From: an uncultured Prevotella sp.
Lineage (GTDB): Bacteria; Bacteroidota; Bacteroidia; Bacteroidales; Bacteroidaceae
Assembly (NCBI GenBank): GCA_946624005.1
Contig: CAMORS010000012.1
Location: 1 to 51,455, forward strand
Reading direction: 5' to 3'
DNA length: 51,455 nt
This document shows positions 41,309 to 50,742 of the stretch, in pieces; positions within the stretch are counted from its first letter, which is position 1; the number at the start of each line of letters is the position of its first letter. Under the pieces are notes generated by a model. It searched no databases and was not told where the DNA came from. It saw only the letters and a program-made list of their open reading frames with translations. Position numbers and translations under genes: made by a program.

Positions 41309-43843
41309 ATGAAAACTTACACATACGATGAGGCTTTCGAGGCTTCGCTGCAATATTTCAAGGGCGACGAGCTGGCCGCCCGTGTCTGGGTGAACAAGTA
41401 TGCCATGAAGGACAGCTTCGGCAATATCTACGAAAAGACACCCGAGGAAATGCACTGGCGCATCGCTAACGAGATTGCGCGCATCGAGAAGAAATACGAG
41501 AACCCGATGTCGGCAGACGAGATATTCCATCTGCTCGACCACTTCCGCTACATCGTGCCGGCAGGAAGTCCGATGACAGGTATCGGAAACTCCTTCCAGG
41601 TGGCCTCGTTGTCAAACTGCTTTGTAGTAGGTCTCGACGGCGATGCCGACTCCTACGGAGCCATCATGCGTATTGACGAGGAGCAGGTGCAGCTGATGAA
41701 GCGCCGTGGCGGCGTGGGTCACGACCTGACGCATATCCGCCCGAAAGGTTCGCCCGTGAACAACTCGGCGCTGACCTCTACGGGTCTTGTTCCCTTCATG
41801 GAGCGTTATAGTAATAGTACGCGCGAGGTGGCACAAGACGGCCGACGTGGTGCGCTGATGCTCTCCGTCAGCATCAAGCATCCCGACTCTGAATCGTTCA
41901 TCGATGCCAAGATGACCGAAGGAAAGGTGACGGGAGCCAACGTCAGCGTTAAGATTGACGATGAATTCATGCAGGCCGCCATCGACGACAAGGAGTATGT
42001 GCAGCAGTTCCCCGTAGACAGTGCCGACCCGAAGGTGAAGAAGTCTATCCGGGCCAAGGAACTCTGGGAGAAGATTGTACACAACGCATGGCAGAGTGCC
42101 GAACCCGGTGTGCTCTTCTGGGACACCATCCTCCGGGAGAGTATTCCCGACTGCTATGCCGACCTCGGCTTCCGCACCGTGTCCACCAACCCTTGTGGCG
42201 AGATTCCCCTCTGCCCCTACGACTCGTGCCGACTGCTGAGCATCAACCTCTATTCGTATGTGGTCAACCCCTTCACGAAGGATGCTTACTTCGACTACGA
42301 GCTGTTCCGCAAGCATGTGGGCTATGCACAGCGTCTGATGGACGATATCGTCGACCTCGAGCTGGAGAAGATTGACCTCATCATGGAGAAAATCAAGGAA
42401 GACCCGCAGAGCCAGGAGGTGAAGGGTGCCGAGTATCATCTCTGGGAGAAAATCAAACGTAAGAGCTCGATGGGGCGCCGCACGGGCGTAGGCATTACGG
42501 CTGAGGGCGACATGATAGCCGCCATGCTGCTGCGCTATGGCACACAGGAAGCCACCGACTTTGCCGTCAACGTGCATCGCACGCTGGCTCTTGCCGCCTA
42601 CCGCTCGTCGGTGATGATGGCCAAGGAGCGCGGTGCCTTCGAGATTTTCGATGCCAAGCGTGAAGCGAACAATCCGTTCATCCTCCGCCTCAAGGGCGAA
42701 GACCAAGAGCTTTACGACCTGATGGTGAAGTATGGCAGGCGCAACATTGCCTGTCTGACCATCGCTCCTACCGGAACGACCTCGCTCATGACACAGTCGA
42801 CAAGCGGCATCGAACCCGTCTTCCTGCCCGTCTACAAGCGTCGCCGCAAGGTGAATCCCAACGATACCAATGTGCATGTCGACTTTGTCGACGAGGTGGG
42901 CGACTCGTTCGAAGAGTATATCGTCTACCATAAGAAGTTCCTTGAATGGATGCGCATCAACGGCATCGACACCGATAAGCGCTACACGCAAGAGGAGATT
43001 GACGACCTCGTAGCACGCTCGCCTTATTATAAGGCTACAGCCAACGATGTTGACTGGCTCATGAAGGTGAAGATGCAGGGCGAGATACAGAAGTGGGTGG
43101 ACCACTCTATCAGCGTCACCGTCAATCTGCCCAACGATGTCGACGAGGCTCTGGTCAACCGTCTATACGTGGAAGCTTGGCGTAGCGGATGTAAAGGCTG
43201 CACCATCTATCGCGACGGTTCACGCTCGGGTGTGATGATTCAGGTAGAGAAGAAGAAGGAAAAGCCCGAACCAGCTCCCTGCAAATATCCCGAAGTGACA
43301 GAGGTACGTCCGAAGGTGCTCGAATGCGACGTGGTACGTTTCCAGAACAACAAAGAGAAGTGGGTGGCCTTTGTCGGACTGCTCGACGGCTATCCCTACG
43401 AAATCTTCACCGGTCTGCAAGACGAAGACGAGGGCATCATGCTGCCCAAGTCGGTCACCAAGGGTAAGATTATCAAGCAGGTCAACGAGGACGGCACGAA
43501 GCGCTACGACTTCCAGTTTGAGAACAAGCGCGGCTACAAGACAACCGTCGAGGGCCTTTCGGAGAAGTTCAACCCCGAATACTGGAACTATGCCAAGCTT
43601 ATCTCTGGTGTGCTTCGCTACCGCATGCCCATCGAACACGTCATCAAGCTCGTCTCATCCCTGCAGCTCAAGAGCGAGAGCATCAACACTTGGAAGGTGG
43701 GTGTGGAACGCGCTCTGAAGAAGTATATCACCGACGGCACGGAGGCCAAAGGACAGAAATGTCCCAACTGCGGTCATGAGAGCCTCGTCTATCAGGAAGG
43801 ATGTCTCATCTGTAAGAACTGCGGAGCCAGCCGATGCGGATAA
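41309..43843 (+). CDS. nrdJ: Adenosylcobalamin-dependent (class II) ribonucleotide reductase
   Basis: Makes deoxyribonucleotides from ribonucleotides with a B12-derived radical. 844 residues. The active-site loop STNPCGEIPLCPYDSCRL has N294, C296 and E298; the second redox Cys is in SLSNCFVVG near residue 104. RRGGVGHDLTHIRPKG and PTGTTSLMTQSTSGIEPVF are family signatures. C-terminal TSCPD-type region, and a Cys-rich end (CPNCGHESLVYQEGC, CKNCGASRCG) carrying a zinc site and the swinging thiols. The enzyme works with or without oxygen but needs cobalamin. It leads a probable unit with folB, amidase and mlaD. Confidence 0.94.
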   Translation: MKTYTYDEAFEASLQYFKGDELAARVWVNKYAMKDSFGNIYEKTPEEMHWRIANEIARIEKKYENPMSADEIFHLLDHFRYIVPAGSPMTGIGNSFQVASLSNCFVVGLDGDADSYGAIMRIDEEQVQLMKRRGGVGHDLTHIRPKGSPVNNSALTSTGLVPFMERYSNSTREVAQDGRRGALMLSVSIKHPDSESFIDAKMTEGKVTGANVSVKIDDEFMQAAIDDKEYVQQFPVDSADPKVKKSIRAKELWEKIVHNAWQSAEPGVLFWDTILRESIPDCYADLGFRTVSTNPCGEIPLCPYDSCRLLSINLYSYVVNPFTKDAYFDYELFRKHVGYAQRLMDDIVDLELEKIDLIMEKIKEDPQSQEVKGAEYHLWEKIKRKSSMGRRTGVGITAEGDMIAAMLLRYGTQEATDFAVNVHRTLALAAYRSSVMMAKERGAFEIFDAKREANNPFILRLKGEDQELYDLMVKYGRRNIACLTIAPTGTTSLMTQSTSGIEPVFLPVYKRRRKVNPNDTNVHVDFVDEVGDSFEEYIVYHKKFLEWMRINGIDTDKRYTQEEIDDLVARSPYYKATANDVDWLMKVKMQGEIQKWVDHSISVTVNLPNDVDEALVNRLYVEAWRSGCKGCTIYRDGSRSGVMIQVEKKKEKPEPAPCKYPEVTEVRPKVLECDVVRFQNNKEKWVAFVGLLDGYPYEIFTGLQDEDEGIMLPKSVTKGKIIKQVNEDGTKRYDFQFENKRGYKTTVEGLSEKFNPEYWNYAKLISGVLRYRMPIEHVIKLVSSLQLKSESINTWKVGVERALKKYITDGTEAKGQKCPNCGHESLVYQEGCLICKNCGASRCG

Positions 43844-43883
43844 GTGTTAATGTATAGTCTGTCCTCATGAACTCTTGAAAAAA

Positions 43884-44255
43884 ATGAATGGTTACGTTTT
43901 TCTGAACAACGTACGTTTTCATGCCCATCATGGTGTGCTGGAGCAGGAACGGGCAACGGGGGGCGACTTCCTTGTCACCCTCCGCATGGGCTATCCGTTG
44001 GAGAAAGCGATGGAGACCGACAACGTGGACGACACACTCAACTACGCTGCCGTCTACGAGGTCGTCAAACGCGAGATAGCTGTTCCCTCAGCGCTACTCG
44101 AACATGTGGCAGGACGTATCGTGAAGACGATCAGGCGAGAGTTCCCTCAAGTGGAGAGCATCGACCTCTCTGTCACCAAGTGCAACCCGCCGATGGGTGC
44201 CGATTGCGACGGTGCCGGCGTAGAAGTGCACGTCGACTTCAGAACATTAAAATGA
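43884..44255 (+). CDS. folB: Dihydroneopterin aldolase
   Basis: Folate synthesis enzyme converting dihydroneopterin to hydroxymethyl-dihydropterin and glycolaldehyde. The 123-residue protein reads MNGYVFLNNVRFHAHHGVLEQE with the family FHAHHG-E pattern; NYAAVYEVVKRE and LLEHVAGRIV carry the conserved Tyr and Glu, and a Lys sits in VTKCNPP. A TTG at 43875 could add three residues, but ATG 43884 is the simpler start. 40 bases after nrdJ and 13 before the amidase gene. Confidence 0.93.
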   Translation: MNGYVFLNNVRFHAHHGVLEQERATGGDFLVTLRMGYPLEKAMETDNVDDTLNYAAVYEVVKREIAVPSALLEHVAGRIVKTIRREFPQVESIDLSVTKCNPPMGADCDGAGVEVHVDFRTLK

Positions 44256-44268
44256 CAATAGCAAGCAA

Positions 44269-45549
44269 ATGCGTAAACGTATATTCACTCTGTTCACTCT
44301 GATGTGGATGGCTGTAGCCGTCAGCATCGCTGCCAATAAACCCTTCGTCGTGGTCATCGATGCAGGTCATGGAGGTAGGGATACGGGCTGCGTAGGTGCC
44401 ATCTCGAAAGAGAAAGACCTGACGCTGAAGATGGCTTTGGCCATAGGTAAGTATATCGAGCAGAACTGTTCCGACGTAAAGGTCATCTATACCCGCAAGA
44501 CGGACGTGTTTCTCGAACTTTGGCAACGCGCCGAGATAGCCAACCGCAACAAGGCCGACCTCTTCATCTCCGTACATATCAACGCTTTGCCCGGCGGTAA
44601 GATAGCCCGCGGCTTCCAGACCTACACATTAGGTCGCGGCCGCGTGAGTGGCAGCAAGAAAGGCATCTCGGAGAACCTCGATGTGGCTAAGCGCGAGAAC
44701 TCCGTCATCGTCATGGAGAAAGACTATAAGCAGCACTATGAGGGCTTCGACCCCAACTCGCCCGAAAGCAACATCATGTTCGAGTTCATCCAGGACACCT
44801 ACATGGAGCGTAGTGTGCAACTGGCCAAATTCATGCAGCAGCATGTCTGTGCCGCTACAGGTAGAGCCAATGGCGGAGCCCATCAGGACAACCTCGCCGT
44901 ATTGCGCCTCTCGTCGATGCCGGGATGTCTCCTGGAGTTGGGCTTTATCTCCACAAAAGACGAAGAGCAGTTCATGAATTCGAAAGATGCTCCGCAGAAG
45001 TATGCTCGCGGTGTCTACAATGCCTTCACGGCATATAAGAAGAAGTATCACGGAGGTGCCACAAGCACCCCTTTCCTCGAGGCGCCAACGCAGGAGGCAA
45101 GTCTGGCGCCACAACAAGCCGAGCCTCGAAAACAACAAACAACCAAAAAACGACAGGAGCAAAGTCTGCCGGAACAAAAGCAGGAAGCAAAACAGGAAAC
45201 AACAAAGCAGGAACAAAAACAGGAAGCAGTAAAGCCGGAAGCAGCAAAGCCGGACATCGCTGATGCGAAGGATGAGCCCGTCTTTAAAGTACAGATTACC
45301 ACGAGCGACCGGAAGCTCAGCTCTGGCAATAGCCGCCTTAAAGGTGTTGACGATGCCGACTCCTACTACGAGAACGGTCTCTATAAATATACGGTAGGCT
45401 CGTCGGCCAACTATAACGAGATCTACCAGTTACGCAAAACGCTCTTGGGAAAATTTCCCGATGCTTTCATCATCGCTTTCAAGAATGGCGAAAAGATGAA
45501 TGTGCAGGAAGCTATCCGCGAGTTTAAATCAAACAAGAACAAGAAATGA
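44269..45549 (+). CDS. N-acetylmuramoyl-L-alanine amidase with SPOR-like tail
   Basis: Periplasmic zinc amidase that removes stem peptides from peptidoglycan, used in cell separation. 426 residues: signal peptide (1-21), Amidase_3 domain with zinc ligands H34 (DAGHGG), E48 (SKEKDL) and H103 (SVHINA) and catalytic E223 (CLLELGFIS). Then comes a Gln/Glu/Lys-rich low-complexity linker (about 261-336) and a C-terminal SPOR-like domain (about 337-426, VFKVQITTSDRKL, LYKYTVGSSANYNE). The SPOR-like part likely targets it to division sites. Its stop overlaps the next start by four bases (ATGA), so it is translationally coupled to mlaD. Confidence 0.93.
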   Translation: MRKRIFTLFTLMWMAVAVSIAANKPFVVVIDAGHGGRDTGCVGAISKEKDLTLKMALAIGKYIEQNCSDVKVIYTRKTDVFLELWQRAEIANRNKADLFISVHINALPGGKIARGFQTYTLGRGRVSGSKKGISENLDVAKRENSVIVMEKDYKQHYEGFDPNSPESNIMFEFIQDTYMERSVQLAKFMQQHVCAATGRANGGAHQDNLAVLRLSSMPGCLLELGFISTKDEEQFMNSKDAPQKYARGVYNAFTAYKKKYHGGATSTPFLEAPTQEASLAPQQAEPRKQQTTKKRQEQSLPEQKQEAKQETTKQEQKQEAVKPEAAKPDIADAKDEPVFKVQITTSDRKLSSGNSRLKGVDDADSYYENGLYKYTVGSSANYNEIYQLRKTLLGKFPDAFIIAFKNGEKMNVQEAIREFKSNKNKK

Positions 45550-46457
45550 AGATAACAAAGGAAGTCAAGATAGCACTCGTCGGCATCGTTGCCCTCATAA
45601 CGCTCTTCTTTGGGTTGAACTATCTGAAGGGGCTCAACCTGTTTGCCATAGACAGCAAGTATTATCTGGCCTTCGACGACATCAGCGGCCTGTCGGCATC
45701 AAGTCCCATCTATGCCGACGGCTACAAGGTGGGCGTGGTGAAGAAAATCAATTACGACTACGCCAAAAGTGGCAGCATCCTGGTGGAGGTGGGCATCGAT
45801 CCGCAGTTGCGCATACCCAAAGGAAGTTCGGCAGAGATTGTCAGCGACCTCTTGGGTAACGTGCGTGTCAACCTGCTCTTGGCCAACAATCCCCGCGAAC
45901 GCATGGAGGTGGGACAGACCATCAACGGTATGATCAACGGCGGTGCTATGTCGCAACTGAAAGATATGGTGCCGGCTATCGAGAAGATGCTCCCCAAGCT
46001 CGATTCCATCATGGCGAGTCTGAATACCCTCCTGGCCGACCCTGCCATTGCCCAGTCGCTCCACAACGTGCAGGCCATCACCAGCAACCTCACCACAACG
46101 ACTGCTGAAGCCAACCGCCTGGTTGCGCAACTCAACAATCAGGTGCCTGGCATGATGAGCAAGACCAACGGTGTTCTCGACAACACAACGACGCTCACCG
46201 CCACGCTCAACGAAAAGGTGGCCAGCGTTGATGTGGCTGCCACGATGGCGAAGATTGACCAGACGTTGGCCAATGTCAACCAGATTACCGAGCAAATGAG
46301 TAGCCGCGAAGGCTCACTCGGCCTGCTGATGAACGACCCCAGCCTCTATAACAATCTGAACGCCACGATGCTGAGTGCCGATAGCCTGCTCGTCAACCTC
46401 CGTCAGCATCCCAAGCGCTACGTCCACTTCTCTGTTTTTGGTAAAAAAGACAAGTAG
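45546..46457 (+). CDS. MCE/MlaD-family lipid transport protein
   Basis: 303 residues with one N-terminal membrane helix (VKIALVGIVALITLFFGLNYL) and an MCE domain at about 35-115 (YYLAFDDISGLSASSPIYADG, KVGVVKKI, GSSAEIVSDLLGNVRVNL). The rest is helical/coiled coil. MCE proteins form rings that carry phospholipids between the membranes. Partner genes mlaE and mlaF are not adjacent here. Overlaps the amidase gene by four bases; last gene of the nrdJ unit, followed by a hairpin at 46487. Confidence 0.87.
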   Translation: MKITKEVKIALVGIVALITLFFGLNYLKGLNLFAIDSKYYLAFDDISGLSASSPIYADGYKVGVVKKINYDYAKSGSILVEVGIDPQLRIPKGSSAEIVSDLLGNVRVNLLLANNPRERMEVGQTINGMINGGAMSQLKDMVPAIEKMLPKLDSIMASLNTLLADPAIAQSLHNVQAITSNLTTTTAEANRLVAQLNNQVPGMMSKTNGVLDNTTTLTATLNEKVASVDVAATMAKIDQTLANVNQITEQMSSREGSLGLLMNDPSLYNNLNATMLSADSLLVNLRQHPKRYVHFSVFGKKDK

Positions 46458-46486
46458 AAATCGTAAATTTAAAATGTGTCTAAATA

Positions 46487-46540
46487 AATAGCCACTTGCC
46501 GCTTCTCTTTCAGCGAATTGCGTAAGTGGCTATTATTGTT
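46487..46540 (+). terminator. Probable terminator after the MCE gene
   Basis: 11-bp stem AATAGCCACTT (46487-46497) with AAGTGGCTATT (46524-46534) and a long loop; only a modest T-rich tail follows. Confidence 0.6.
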
Positions 46541-46752
46541 GCCATTCCAACAGGTGTAACCATTTTGTAATGGAGCTTCCGAATTTGGTCGCTTTTTCCT
46601 AAGTCGTTTGTTATGAAAGGCTTGCAATTTTGCAAGCTCCCGAAGCCTTATTTTGAACTCTATTTTGCGCGAATTGCCCTTATATGGCTGATTACACCGA
46701 ATTGACTAAAAAAATATAAATCTTCGGATTTTTTTATTCCAAAAAACATTGT
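46541..46752. other. Gene-free stretch upstream of dnaA with nested hairpins
   Basis: No credible reading frame. It contains a perfect 8-bp hairpin GCTTGCAA-TT-TTGCAAGC (46620-46637) nested in AAGGCTT (46617-46623)/AAGCCTT (46643-46649), and a UUCG-loop hairpin AAATC-TTCG-GATTT followed by T's (46718-46735). I found no DnaA-box consensus here. Confidence 0.6.
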
Positions 46753-46760
46753 TACCTTTG
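46753..46760 (+). promoter_or_regulatory. Promoter (-7 box) of dnaA
   Basis: TACCTTTG followed by CA. With the start at 46866 it implies a leader of about 100 bases, or about 70 if 46836 is used. Confidence 0.7.
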
Positions 46761-46865
46761 CACTGCAAAATCGCACTATGCCACACACCAACAGAACGGC
46801 ATATACCTTATTATATATAAGCGTGTGCGATAGGCATGTTGAAAACATTTTTAACTAAGTATTTC

Positions 46866-48278
46866 ATGAGCATTAACCCCCGTGCTCTGTGGGACAATTG
46901 TCTGCATGTCATCAGCCAAAACGTCTCCGAGCAGCAGTTCGAAACGTGGTTCAGACCGATTGAGTTCGTCTCGTACCGACCAGCAACAAAAACCTTGTTG
47001 CTGCAGGTGGCGAGTCCCTTCGTGTGTGAATATATCGAGGAGAACTTCATCGACCTGATGAGCAAGGTGCTCACTCGCAGCTACGGTGCGGGGGTGAATC
47101 TGAAATACCGCGTGGTCACCGACAGCGAGAACAACCTGAATCAGGAGATCCTGGCTACTACACCGTCGGCCATCGAGCCATCCAAAGAGCGCACCAATGC
47201 CAACCAGTCGCCCACGATTCTCGATGCTGCCAAGCCACAGGAGATAGACAGCCAGCTCGATGCCCACCATACCTTCGAGACTTTTGTCGAGGGAACGAGC
47301 AACAAGCTGCCTCGTGCCGTAGGACTTTCTATTGCCGAAAGCCCTGATACGTCGCAGTTCAACCCCATGTTCATCTATGGTCCCAGCGGATGTGGTAAGA
47401 CGCATCTTATCAACGCCATCGGTGTGCGTATCAAGGAAAGGCATCCTCAGAAGCGAGTGCTCTACGTCAGCGCGCGCCTCTTCATCGTGCAATATTCCAA
47501 TGCGAAGCTGCAGAACCGTATCAACGATTTCATCAACTTCTACCAGACGATTGATGTACTCATCGTCGATGATGTCCAGGAATGGATGACGGCGCCAGGC
47601 ACTCAGAGCACCTTCTTCCATATCTTCAACCACCTCTTCCGCAACGGCAAGCGCATCATCCTGGCAAGCGACCGACCGCCGGTCGACCTGAAGGGAATGA
47701 GCGACCGTCTGCTGACGCGCTTCTCATGCGGACTGATAGCCGAGCTGGAGCGTCCCGACGAGCAGCTCTGCATCGATATCCTCAACGACAAGATCAACCG
47801 TGAGGGTCTTCGCATACCAGAAGATGTGGTGCAGTTCATCGCCCAGACGGCCAATGGGAGCGTTCGCGACTTGGAGGGTGTCATCACTTCTCTGTTGGCC
47901 TATTCCATTGTCTATAATGGCAATGTCGACATGCGGTTGGCTGAACGAGTCATAAAGCGAGCCGTCAAGGTTGACAACCATCCACTCACCATCGACGACA
48001 TCATGGAGACGGTGGGCAGTCACTTCAACGTCACGACGACAGACATCACCAGCCGTAGCCGTAAGCACGACCTCGTCGTGGCGCGACAGGTGTCGATGTA
48101 TTTCGCGCAGAAATACACAAAGATGCCAGCCAGCCGTATCGGCAAACTGGTTGGCGGACGCGATCATAGCACGGTGATACACAGCTGCTCGCAGGTGGAG
48201 CAGCGTCTGAAGACCGACCCGACGTTCTGCGACGAGATACAGAGCATCGAGAATGCTTTCCGCCTGAAGAATGTGTAG
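46866..48278 (+). CDS. dnaA: Chromosomal replication initiator DnaA
   Basis: AAA+ protein that melts the origin. 470 residues from ATG 46866 (MSINPRALWDNCLHVISQNV); an in-frame ATG at 46836 would add ten residues. Domain I at about 1-85, variable domain II about 86-135, AAA+ domain with Walker A GPSGCGKT (172-179) and Walker B VLIVDD (231-236), and domain IV with the DnaA-box-reading motif GGRDHSTVIHSC (430-441). The neighbours are not dnaN/recF; Bacteroidales often lack that cluster. Downstream is a very strong terminator. Confidence 0.95.
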   Translation: MSINPRALWDNCLHVISQNVSEQQFETWFRPIEFVSYRPATKTLLLQVASPFVCEYIEENFIDLMSKVLTRSYGAGVNLKYRVVTDSENNLNQEILATTPSAIEPSKERTNANQSPTILDAAKPQEIDSQLDAHHTFETFVEGTSNKLPRAVGLSIAESPDTSQFNPMFIYGPSGCGKTHLINAIGVRIKERHPQKRVLYVSARLFIVQYSNAKLQNRINDFINFYQTIDVLIVDDVQEWMTAPGTQSTFFHIFNHLFRNGKRIILASDRPPVDLKGMSDRLLTRFSCGLIAELERPDEQLCIDILNDKINREGLRIPEDVVQFIAQTANGSVRDLEGVITSLLAYSIVYNGNVDMRLAERVIKRAVKVDNHPLTIDDIMETVGSHFNVTTTDITSRSRKHDLVVARQVSMYFAQKYTKMPASRIGKLVGGRDHSTVIHSCSQVEQRLKTDPTFCDEIQSIENAFRLKNV

Positions 48279-48328
48279 CTGCTTCCGCATTCATAGTAAT
48301 CCTGAAGATTTCTGCTTTGAAAATAAAC

Positions 48329-48371
48329 TTACGCCCCCACCCTGAACGATTTCAATAGGGTGGGGGCGTAA
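48329..48371. terminator. Terminator between dnaA and rubrerythrin genes
   Basis: Perfect 15-bp stem TTACGCCCCCACCCT (48329-48343) with AGGGTGGGGGCGTAA (48357-48371), placed between convergent genes. T content after the stem is modest, but the stem is exceptionally stable. Confidence 0.8.
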
Positions 48372-48392
48372 TGTCTTGTTCTCGGATGAATG

Positions 48393-48947
48393 CTACTTGC
48401 CGAAGTAGCGCTTCAGCAGACCGGCAAAACCGGCACCATGGCGTGCCTCGTCTTTGGCCATCTCATGGACGGTGTCGTGGATGGCGTCAAAGCCTTCGGC
48501 CTTAGCAATCTTGGCGATGCGGAACTTATCCTCGCAGGCACCAGCCTCAGCTGCGGCACGCTTCTCAAGGTTGGTCTTCGTGTCCCAGACGCACTCGCCC
48601 AAGAGCTCGGCAAACTTGGCGGCATGCTCAGCCTCTTCGAATGCATAGCGCTTGAAAGCTTCGGCTATCTCGGGATAGCCTTCGCGGTCGGCCTGTCGCG
48701 ACATGGCCAGATACATACCTACCTCGCCACACTCTCCGTTGAAGTGGTTGCGCAGGTCTTGTATCATCTCTTCGCTGACACCCTCTATCTTGCCGTCGCC
48801 CAGCTTGTGGACGGTGGCATATTCCATCTCCTCGTCGGTGATTTCCTTAAACTTCGATGCGGGCGCTTTGCATACGGGACACTTCTCTGGGGGTTCCGGA
48901 CCTTCGTGGATATATCCACAAACGGTGCAAATAAACTTCTTCTTCAT
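48393..48947 (-). CDS. Reverse rubrerythrin
   Basis: Non-haem iron protein that reduces hydrogen peroxide in anaerobes. 184 residues with the rubredoxin domain at the N-terminus (C7, C10, C23, C26 in CTVCGY and CPVCKA) and the diiron four-helix bundle behind it ([53 protein letters not shown]). This domain order is the reverse of classical rubrerythrin. A dyad GCTATC/GATAGC overlaps its -7 box, so oxidative-stress control is plausible. Stands alone. Confidence 0.93.
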   Translation of the reverse strand: MKKKFICTVCGYIHEGPEPPEKCPVCKAPASKFKEITDEEMEYATVHKLGDGKIEGVSEEMIQDLRNHFNGECGEVGMYLAMSRQADREGYPEIAEAFKRYAFEEAEHAAKFAELLGECVWDTKTNLEKRAAAEAGACEDKFRIAKIAKAEGFDAIHDTVHEMAKDEARHGAGFAGLLKRYFGK

Positions 48948-48984
48948 CTTTCTTGTTCGTTTTACCTGTTAATAATCATGTTTT

Positions 48985-49007
48985 GCTATCACATTTGCAA
49001 AGATAGC
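48985..49007 (-). promoter_or_regulatory. Promoter and overlapping dyad of the rubrerythrin gene
   Basis: Minus-strand -7 box TATCTTTG (48998-49005) lies inside an inverted repeat GCTATC (48985-48990) and GATAGC (49002-49007) with an 11-base spacer, a position suited to a repressor. No good -33 TTG is seen. Confidence 0.6.
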
Positions 49008-49052
49008 TTATTTTCCGCAATATCCGAAATATATTAAGAAACATTAAGCATT

Positions 49053-49901
49053 TTACTTCACCTGCACCACCAGATATTTGCTTGTACTCCAGAAAAGTTG
49101 GGGGTTGGTGATGCGCAGAATGTACTGCTTGTTGGCATCGCGGGTGAGCGAATAGCTGCTTGAGGGGTGTGTCGTCATCAGCTTGGCATCCTTCGAGTAG
49201 AGCTTCAGCTCGCCGAAGTTGCGGATGTCTACCTTCGTGAAGTAGTTCTTGTTGAAGTTGCCGCGGAGCACCTGGCCGTCGTTGAGTACTCCCTGTTCCT
49301 TCAGCTCCTTCTTCGTTCCGAAGACATACCATGCCGTGTTGAGCTGTTTGTCCTGCGTGTTGATGGTCTGTGTCTTTTGCTCTCCTTCCGTGCGCAGGTT
49401 GTCAACGTCGTTGTGCAGGTTGTTGATGGTCTCGTCGAGCTCGGCAATGTGGATGTCTTTCTTGTCAAGCTCGTCGCGCAGCTGTGTCAGCTGGGTATCT
49501 TTGTCTTGCAGCTCTTTCGTCATCGTTTCGATGACCTTCTGCAGCTGGTCGGCCTTCAGCGTGCTGTTCTGCATCTGGCTCTTCAACTTGTTGATGAGTT
49601 CGCGGTTCTGTGCCATACGCTGAGAGATGAACTGGATGTTCTCCCTGATTTGCTGAGCCTTGTCGGCACGTTCGCCAGCCTTAGCCACGCTGACTCGGCC
49701 TTCGGCTTCGTTAATCTCGCGGAAACCTTCCTGAATCTCGTTGAGCGTCGCCATGATGTCGTTGATCTCATTGTCCTTCTGCTCGATAATCCGCTGGAGC
49801 GAATCGTTCTGTCCGCCATCCGGCACTACCGGCATCGGCTTCTCGTTGTTGCAGGCCACAATGGCGGCCATGCCCATTGCTAATACTAAAAGCTTTTTCA
49901 T
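49053..49901 (-). CDS. Coiled-coil lipoprotein of unknown function
   Basis: 282 residues. Lipoprotein signal MKKLLVLAMGMAAIVACNNE with the lipidated Cys at 17. Residues about 35-185 are strongly heptad-like (IIEQKDNEINDIMATLNEI, LQDKDTQLTQLRDELDKKD). The C-terminal ~95 residues (about 188-282) form a compact domain (AWYVFGTKKELKEQGVLNDG, YILRITNPQLFWSTSKYLVV). I recognise it as a type found in Bacteroidales but know no function. It starts 21 bases after rsmI and has no promoter of its own, so it is probably co-transcribed with rsmI. Confidence 0.8.
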   Translation of the reverse strand: MKKLLVLAMGMAAIVACNNEKPMPVVPDGGQNDSLQRIIEQKDNEINDIMATLNEIQEGFREINEAEGRVSVAKAGERADKAQQIRENIQFISQRMAQNRELINKLKSQMQNSTLKADQLQKVIETMTKELQDKDTQLTQLRDELDKKDIHIAELDETINNLHNDVDNLRTEGEQKTQTINTQDKQLNTAWYVFGTKKELKEQGVLNDGQVLRGNFNKNYFTKVDIRNFGELKLYSKDAKLMTTHPSSSYSLTRDANKQYILRITNPQLFWSTSKYLVVQVK

Positions 49902-49922
49902 ACCTTATTATATTTTATGGTT

Positions 49923-50618
49923 TCAGTTCTTATTCTTCTGCTTTTGCTTCTCTTTTCCCGCCACGACGATGACAAACTCTCCGCGGGGTTCCGTTTGCTG
50001 AAAGTGGGCAGTCACTTCGGCCAACGTGCCGCGGACGCTCTCTTCGTGTACCTTCGAAATCTCACGGCAACAGCTCACCTGGCGGTCGCCGCCAAACACT
50101 TCGGCCAGCTGCTGAAGTGTCTTTACCACGCGGTAGGGCGATTCGTAGAAGATCATCGTGCGCTCCTCGTCCTGCAGACTCAGCAGTCGTGTCTGTCGTC
50201 CCTTCTTCTGCGGAAGGAACCCCTCGAAGCAGAAGCGGTCGTCGGGCAGTCCGCTCGACACGATGGCAGGGACGAAGGCAGTGGCTCCGGGAAGACATTG
50301 TACGGTGATGCCAGCCGCGACGGCCTCGCGCACGAGATAGAATCCCGGGTCGCTAATACCTGGTGTGCCTGCATCGCTGATGAGCGCTATCGTCTGTCCG
50401 GCCTTCAGCCGTTCTACGATAGCTGCCGACGTGCCGTGTTCGTTAAACTTGTGATGCGACATCAGCTGGTTCTTGATGTCGAAATGCTTTAAGAGAATGC
50501 CCGATGTGCGGGTATCCTCGGCAAGGATCAGGTCGGCCTCTTTCAGCGTCCTGATGGCTCGCAATGTCATATCCTCCATATTCCCAACGGGAGTAGGTAC
50601 AATATATAATATGCCCAT
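49923..50618 (-). CDS. rsmI: 16S rRNA (cytidine-1402-2'-O)-methyltransferase
   Basis: SAM-dependent tetrapyrrole-methylase-fold enzyme acting on the ribosomal decoding centre. 231 residues: [19 protein letters not shown] at the start, LAEDTRTSG (32-40), [12 protein letters not shown] (81-92), [10 protein letters not shown] and FYESPYRV. Shorter than E. coli RsmI (about 286) because the C-terminal domain is missing. It ends in a Lys/Gln-rich tail ([10 protein letters not shown]). The predicted transcription start is only about 3 bases before the ATG, so the mRNA is nearly leaderless. Confidence 0.93.
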   Translation of the reverse strand: MGILYIVPTPVGNMEDMTLRAIRTLKEADLILAEDTRTSGILLKHFDIKNQLMSHHKFNEHGTSAAIVERLKAGQTIALISDAGTPGISDPGFYLVREAVAAGITVQCLPGATAFVPAIVSSGLPDDRFCFEGFLPQKKGRQTRLLSLQDEERTMIFYESPYRVVKTLQQLAEVFGGDRQVSCCREISKVHEESVRGTLAEVTAHFQQTEPRGEFVIVVAGKEKQKQKNKN

Positions 50619-50626
50619 TCAGCGGG

Positions 50627-50656
50627 CAAATATAATAAGTTTTGAAGAAACGACAA
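50627..50656 (-). promoter_or_regulatory. Promoter of rsmI
   Basis: Minus-strand TATATTTG (50627-50634) with TTG at 50654-50656, 19 bases apart. Confidence 0.75.
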
Positions 50657-50716
50657 AATTTTTTGCAACTTTTCAACTTTTTCTTTTTCATCTTTTCATC
50701 TTTTCAACTTTTTTTG

Positions 50717-50724
50717 TACCTTTG
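50717..50724 (+). promoter_or_regulatory. Promoter (-7 box) of tdk
   Basis: TACCTTTG followed by CA, preceded by about 50 bases of almost pure pyrimidine (50668-50716) built of TTTTCATC/TTTTCAAC units. No TTG at -33. Confidence 0.7.
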
Positions 50725-50742
50725 CAAAAAATTCAGATAGTT

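Noticed and set aside
46537..46562. Fourth copy of the TTGTC-N4-AAACAGGTGAAA motif
   Set aside because: AACAGGTGTAAC is present but the TTGT part is at a different distance, a base of the core differs and no promoter follows at about 58 bases.
46458..46865. Replication origin next to dnaA
   Set aside because: AT-rich with hairpins, but I found no cluster of TTATCCACA-like boxes; Bacteroidales origins need not lie beside dnaA.
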